Assembly (NCBI GenBank): GCA_018609925.1
Contig: JAHEOG010000041.1
Location: 1-6,620 of the forward strand
DNA length: 6,620 nt
Direction of reading: 5' to 3'
From: Gammaproteobacteria bacterium
GTDB taxonomy: Bacteria; Pseudomonadota; Gammaproteobacteria; Thiohalorhabdales; Thiohalorhabdaceae
Position 1 is the stretch's first letter; each line of letters begins with the position of its first letter. Below are positions 5,127-6,620 of the stretch, one piece after another. The translations under genes and the position numbers were made by a program. A model generated the notes under the pieces. That model did not search any database and was not told where the DNA came from. It worked only from the letters and a program-made list of their open reading frames with translations.

Positions 5127-6392
5127 CTAGCCAAACCAGTCCTCGCCCGGGAGGGACTCCCCGGCCATGAGCTCGTCGACGGTCTCCCGCCGGCGCACCA
5201 CCTGGAACCGGTCTCCCGAGACCAGCACCTCGGGCGCCCGAGGCCGTGAGTTGTAATTGGATGCCATGGTCGCCCCGTAGGCCCCGGCGGCCATGACCGC
5301 CATCCGGTCCCCGGTAGAGAAGGGGGGGAGCCGGCGCTGTCGAGCCAGGAAGTCCCCCGACTCGCAGATCGGGCCCACCACGTCCACCTCCTGCCAGTCG
5401 GAGCCAGAGCCTTCCCGGACGGGCCGGATGGGCTGCTCCGCACCGTACAGGGCGGGGCGCAGGAAATCGTTCATGGCGCCGTCCACCACCAGGAAGCGCT
5501 TGTCGGGCTGGTCCTTGATATACAGGACCTCGGTGACGAAGACCCCGGCCTCCCCGACAACAGCCCGTCCCGGCTCCAAGATGAGGGTACCCTGCCAGCC
5601 GGCGAGCCCGTCCCGAAGGGCGCTCACCAGCCCCCCGGGCCGGGGCGGATCCCCCTGCCCGTAATCGATGCCGAGGCCGCCGCCCAGGTCCAGGTGGCGG
5701 ATGGCATGGCCGTCGGCGCGGAGCTCCTCCATGAGCGCCTGCATCCGCGTCAAAGCCTCCAGGAACGGGGCAACGGAGGTAAGCTGGGATCCAATGTGGC
5801 AGTCCAGGCCCACCACCTCGATGCCTTCCAGGGAGCCGGCGCGGGCATAGAGGTCCCGCGCCCCCCCGATGGGGACTCCGAACTTGGTGGTGCGCAGGCC
5901 CGTGGCGATGTAGGGATGGGTCTCGGGATCCACATCGGGATTCACGCGCAGACTCACCGGGGCCCTTTGCCCCCGCGCCCGGGCCACCGCGTCCAGCGCC
6001 TCCAGCTCCCCGGCGGACTCCACGTTGATGGTCAGGACCCCGGCGTCCAGGGCCACCTCCAGCTCGTCGCGGCGCTTGCCCACTCCCGAGAAGACCATTC
6101 GCCCGGCGGGAATGCCCGCGCGGCGCCCGCGTTCCAGCTCGCCGCGAGAGACGATGTCGAGACCGCTGCCTTCCCGGCCGAGCAGGTGGAGCACCGCCAG
6201 GTTGGAGTTGGCCTTGGCGGCGTAGGCGATCAGGTGGTCGCGGTCCGCCAGGGGGTCGGCGAAGGCGCGGAAGCGCTCGCGCACGGTCGCCGCCGAGTAG
6301 CAATAGAAGGGCGTGCCCACCGCCTCGGCGATGGCGGGCAGCGGCACGTCCTCGGCGTGCAGCACGCCGTCGCGGTAGGCGAAGTGCGTCAA
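5127..6392 (-). CDS. lysA: Diaminopimelate decarboxylase
   Basis: LysA is the PLP-dependent enzyme that decarboxylates meso-DAP to L-lysine, the last step of the pathway. The 421-residue product has the fold-III decarboxylase layout: a PLP-binding barrel (about 30-285) and a C-terminal beta domain. Lys60 in YAAKANSN is the PLP lysine. Further motifs are HIGSQL (199-204), the phosphate-binding GGGLGI (237-242), EPGR (273-276), CESGD (343-347, with catalytic Cys343) and AGAYGATMASNYNSRPRAPEVL (369-390, with Tyr372). The start is TTG at 6392, giving MTHFAYRDG, the usual gammaproteobacterial beginning. The only ribosome-site candidate is a weak GGGGG in the 15-base gap after lptM, so coupling to lptM is likely. 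A GTG at codon 10 would trim the conserved FAYRDG and is less likely. DapF, the enzyme acting just before it, is encoded next. Confidence 0.97.
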   Translation of the reverse strand: MTHFAYRDGVLHAEDVPLPAIAEAVGTPFYCYSAATVRERFRAFADPLADRDHLIAYAAKANSNLAVLHLLGREGSGLDIVSRGELERGRRAGIPAGRMVFSGVGKRRDELEVALDAGVLTINVESAGELEALDAVARARGQRAPVSLRVNPDVDPETHPYIATGLRTTKFGVPIGGARDLYARAGSLEGIEVVGLDCHIGSQLTSVAPFLEALTRMQALMEELRADGHAIRHLDLGGGLGIDYGQGDPPRPGGLVSALRDGLAGWQGTLILEPGRAVVGEAGVFVTEVLYIKDQPDKRFLVVDGAMNDFLRPALYGAEQPIRPVREGSGSDWQEVDVVGPICESGDFLARQRRLPPFSTGDRMAVMAAGAYGATMASNYNSRPRAPEVLVSGDRFQVVRRRETVDELMAGESLPGEDWFG

Positions 6393-6407
6393 GGGTGGAC
6401 CCCCGGG

Positions 6408-6563
6408 CTAGCGGGCGGATTCACGGACGGGCGCGTTGGGGGCCGGACGCTGTTCAGCCCCTTGGGCCAGCGAATCCTCCTCCGGACGGTAGAGGGGACC
6501 CTTCTGGCCGCAACCGGTCAGGACCATTGCCACCACCGCCAGCAGGAGCCCGGGCCTAACCAT
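6408..6563 (-). CDS. lptM: LptM-type (YifL) small outer-membrane lipoprotein
   Basis: This 51-residue product was translated directly from the sequence. Residues 1-17 form a short lipoprotein signal with hydrophobic GLLLAVVAMVL and the lipobox LTGC, so Cys18 would be lipidated. The mature protein begins CGQKGPLYRP, which is the LptM/YifL signature (E. coli CGLKGPLYFP), followed by a polar, Pro-rich tail. LptM is known to bind the LptD-LptE translocon and help LptD assemble in the outer membrane. Gly at position +2 after the Cys is compatible with outer-membrane sorting. The ATG at 6563 has GGAGGAG 7 bases upstream. It overlaps the preceding gene's stop by 8 bases and lies 15 bases before lysA, the common gammaproteobacterial arrangement. 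Confidence 0.9.
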   Translation of the reverse strand: MVRPGLLLAVVAMVLTGCGQKGPLYRPEEDSLAQGAEQRPAPNAPVRESAR

Positions 6564-6620
6564 CGCCGGCCTCCTCCAGGCGCTGCCGGGCCCGGCGCGC
6601 GGCGGCCCGGACCTGGTCCG
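6556..6620 (-). CDS. argH: C-terminal fragment, probably argininosuccinate lyase
   Basis: Only the last 20 residues and the TAG stop are inside the window: DQVRAAARRARQRLEEAGDG. The pattern of a P/D-Q-V start followed by an Ala/Arg-rich helix ending in RL resembles the end of ArgH proteins, which commonly read GGTAP-x-x-V-x-x-A-x-x-x-A-R-x-R-L. From memory, argH lies near or just upstream of lptM-lysA in several gammaproteobacteria. ArgH splits argininosuccinate into arginine and fumarate. The fragment is too short for certainty: any protein with an Ala/Arg-rich terminal helix could look the same. That this frame is coding is supported by the ATGGTTAG stop-start overlap with lptM. Confidence 0.55.
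   Translation of the reverse strand, partial: DQVRAAARRARQRLEEAGDG
6571..6577 (-). promoter_or_regulatory. Ribosome binding site of lptM (GGAGGAG)
   Basis: This strong site ends 7 bases before the lptM ATG and lies inside the coding end of the upstream gene. It confirms the start of a gene that is easily missed because of its size. Confidence 0.75.

Noticed and set aside
4999..6303. Minus-strand open frame (434 codons) in another frame of lysA
   Set aside because: The lysA frame holds every decarboxylase motif. This frame gives an Arg/Gly/Pro-rich product typical of an off-frame read in GC-rich DNA.
1..6620. A novel defence, mobile or biosynthetic system
   Set aside because: Every gene belongs to a well-known core family. 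I saw no terminal inverted repeats, transposase, CRISPR-type repeats, tRNA or unexplained coding stretch.

Overview
The window is a GC-rich (roughly two thirds G+C by eye), densely packed block of bacterial housekeeping genes. Gene content, gene order and protein signatures point to a gammaproteobacterium. A relative of the Ectothiorhodospiraceae/Chromatiales is my best guess, from memory of gene order rather than from a search. Signs include an LptM-type outer-membrane lipoprotein next to lysA-dapF, the order rplU-rpmA-obgE-proB, and rpsT placed divergently beside murJ.

Layout, left to right. Positions 1-679 (minus) hold the N-terminal 226 residues of the lipid II flippase MurJ, which runs off the left edge. 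Positions 680-849 are a divergent regulatory region with a good sigma70 promoter, a leader hairpin and a strong Shine-Dalgarno for rpsT. rpsT (850-1110, plus) encodes ribosomal protein S20 and is the only plus-strand gene. It converges on proB (1132-2262, minus; glutamate 5-kinase), which overlaps the end of obgE (2243-3262, minus; Obg GTPase). A 132-base gap with a long hairpin separates obgE from rpmA (3395-3652; L27), which follows rplU (3682-3993; L21). A near-consensus promoter for rplU lies at 4035-4063, its -35 box over the stop codon of dapF (4060-4950). A 176-base gap with three 15-bp direct repeats and inverted repeats separates dapF from lysA (5127-6392). lptM (6408-6563) and a 20-residue C-terminal fragment resembling argininosuccinate lyase (6556-6620) complete the right end.

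Functionally there are two minus-strand transcription groups. The first is (argH-like)-lptM-lysA-dapF. DapF and LysA carry out the last two steps of the diaminopimelate route: DapF makes meso-diaminopimelate for peptidoglycan and LysA decarboxylates it to lysine. LptM assists assembly of the LPS translocon. The second is rplU-rpmA-obgE-proB, joining two large-subunit ribosomal proteins, a ribosome-assembly GTPase and the first enzyme of proline synthesis. MurJ exports the peptidoglycan precursor whose stem peptide contains DAP, so cell-envelope genes flank the ribosomal genes.

I see no mobile element, CRISPR array, tRNA, defence gene or unknown multi-gene system. The region is ordinary core genome. 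The points worth a second look are small: unusual GTPase-motif residues in ObgE, a C-terminal extension on DapF, tandem repeats in the dapF leader, a long hairpin between rpmA and obgE, a dyad inside the rplU promoter spacer, and frequent GTG/TTG start codons.
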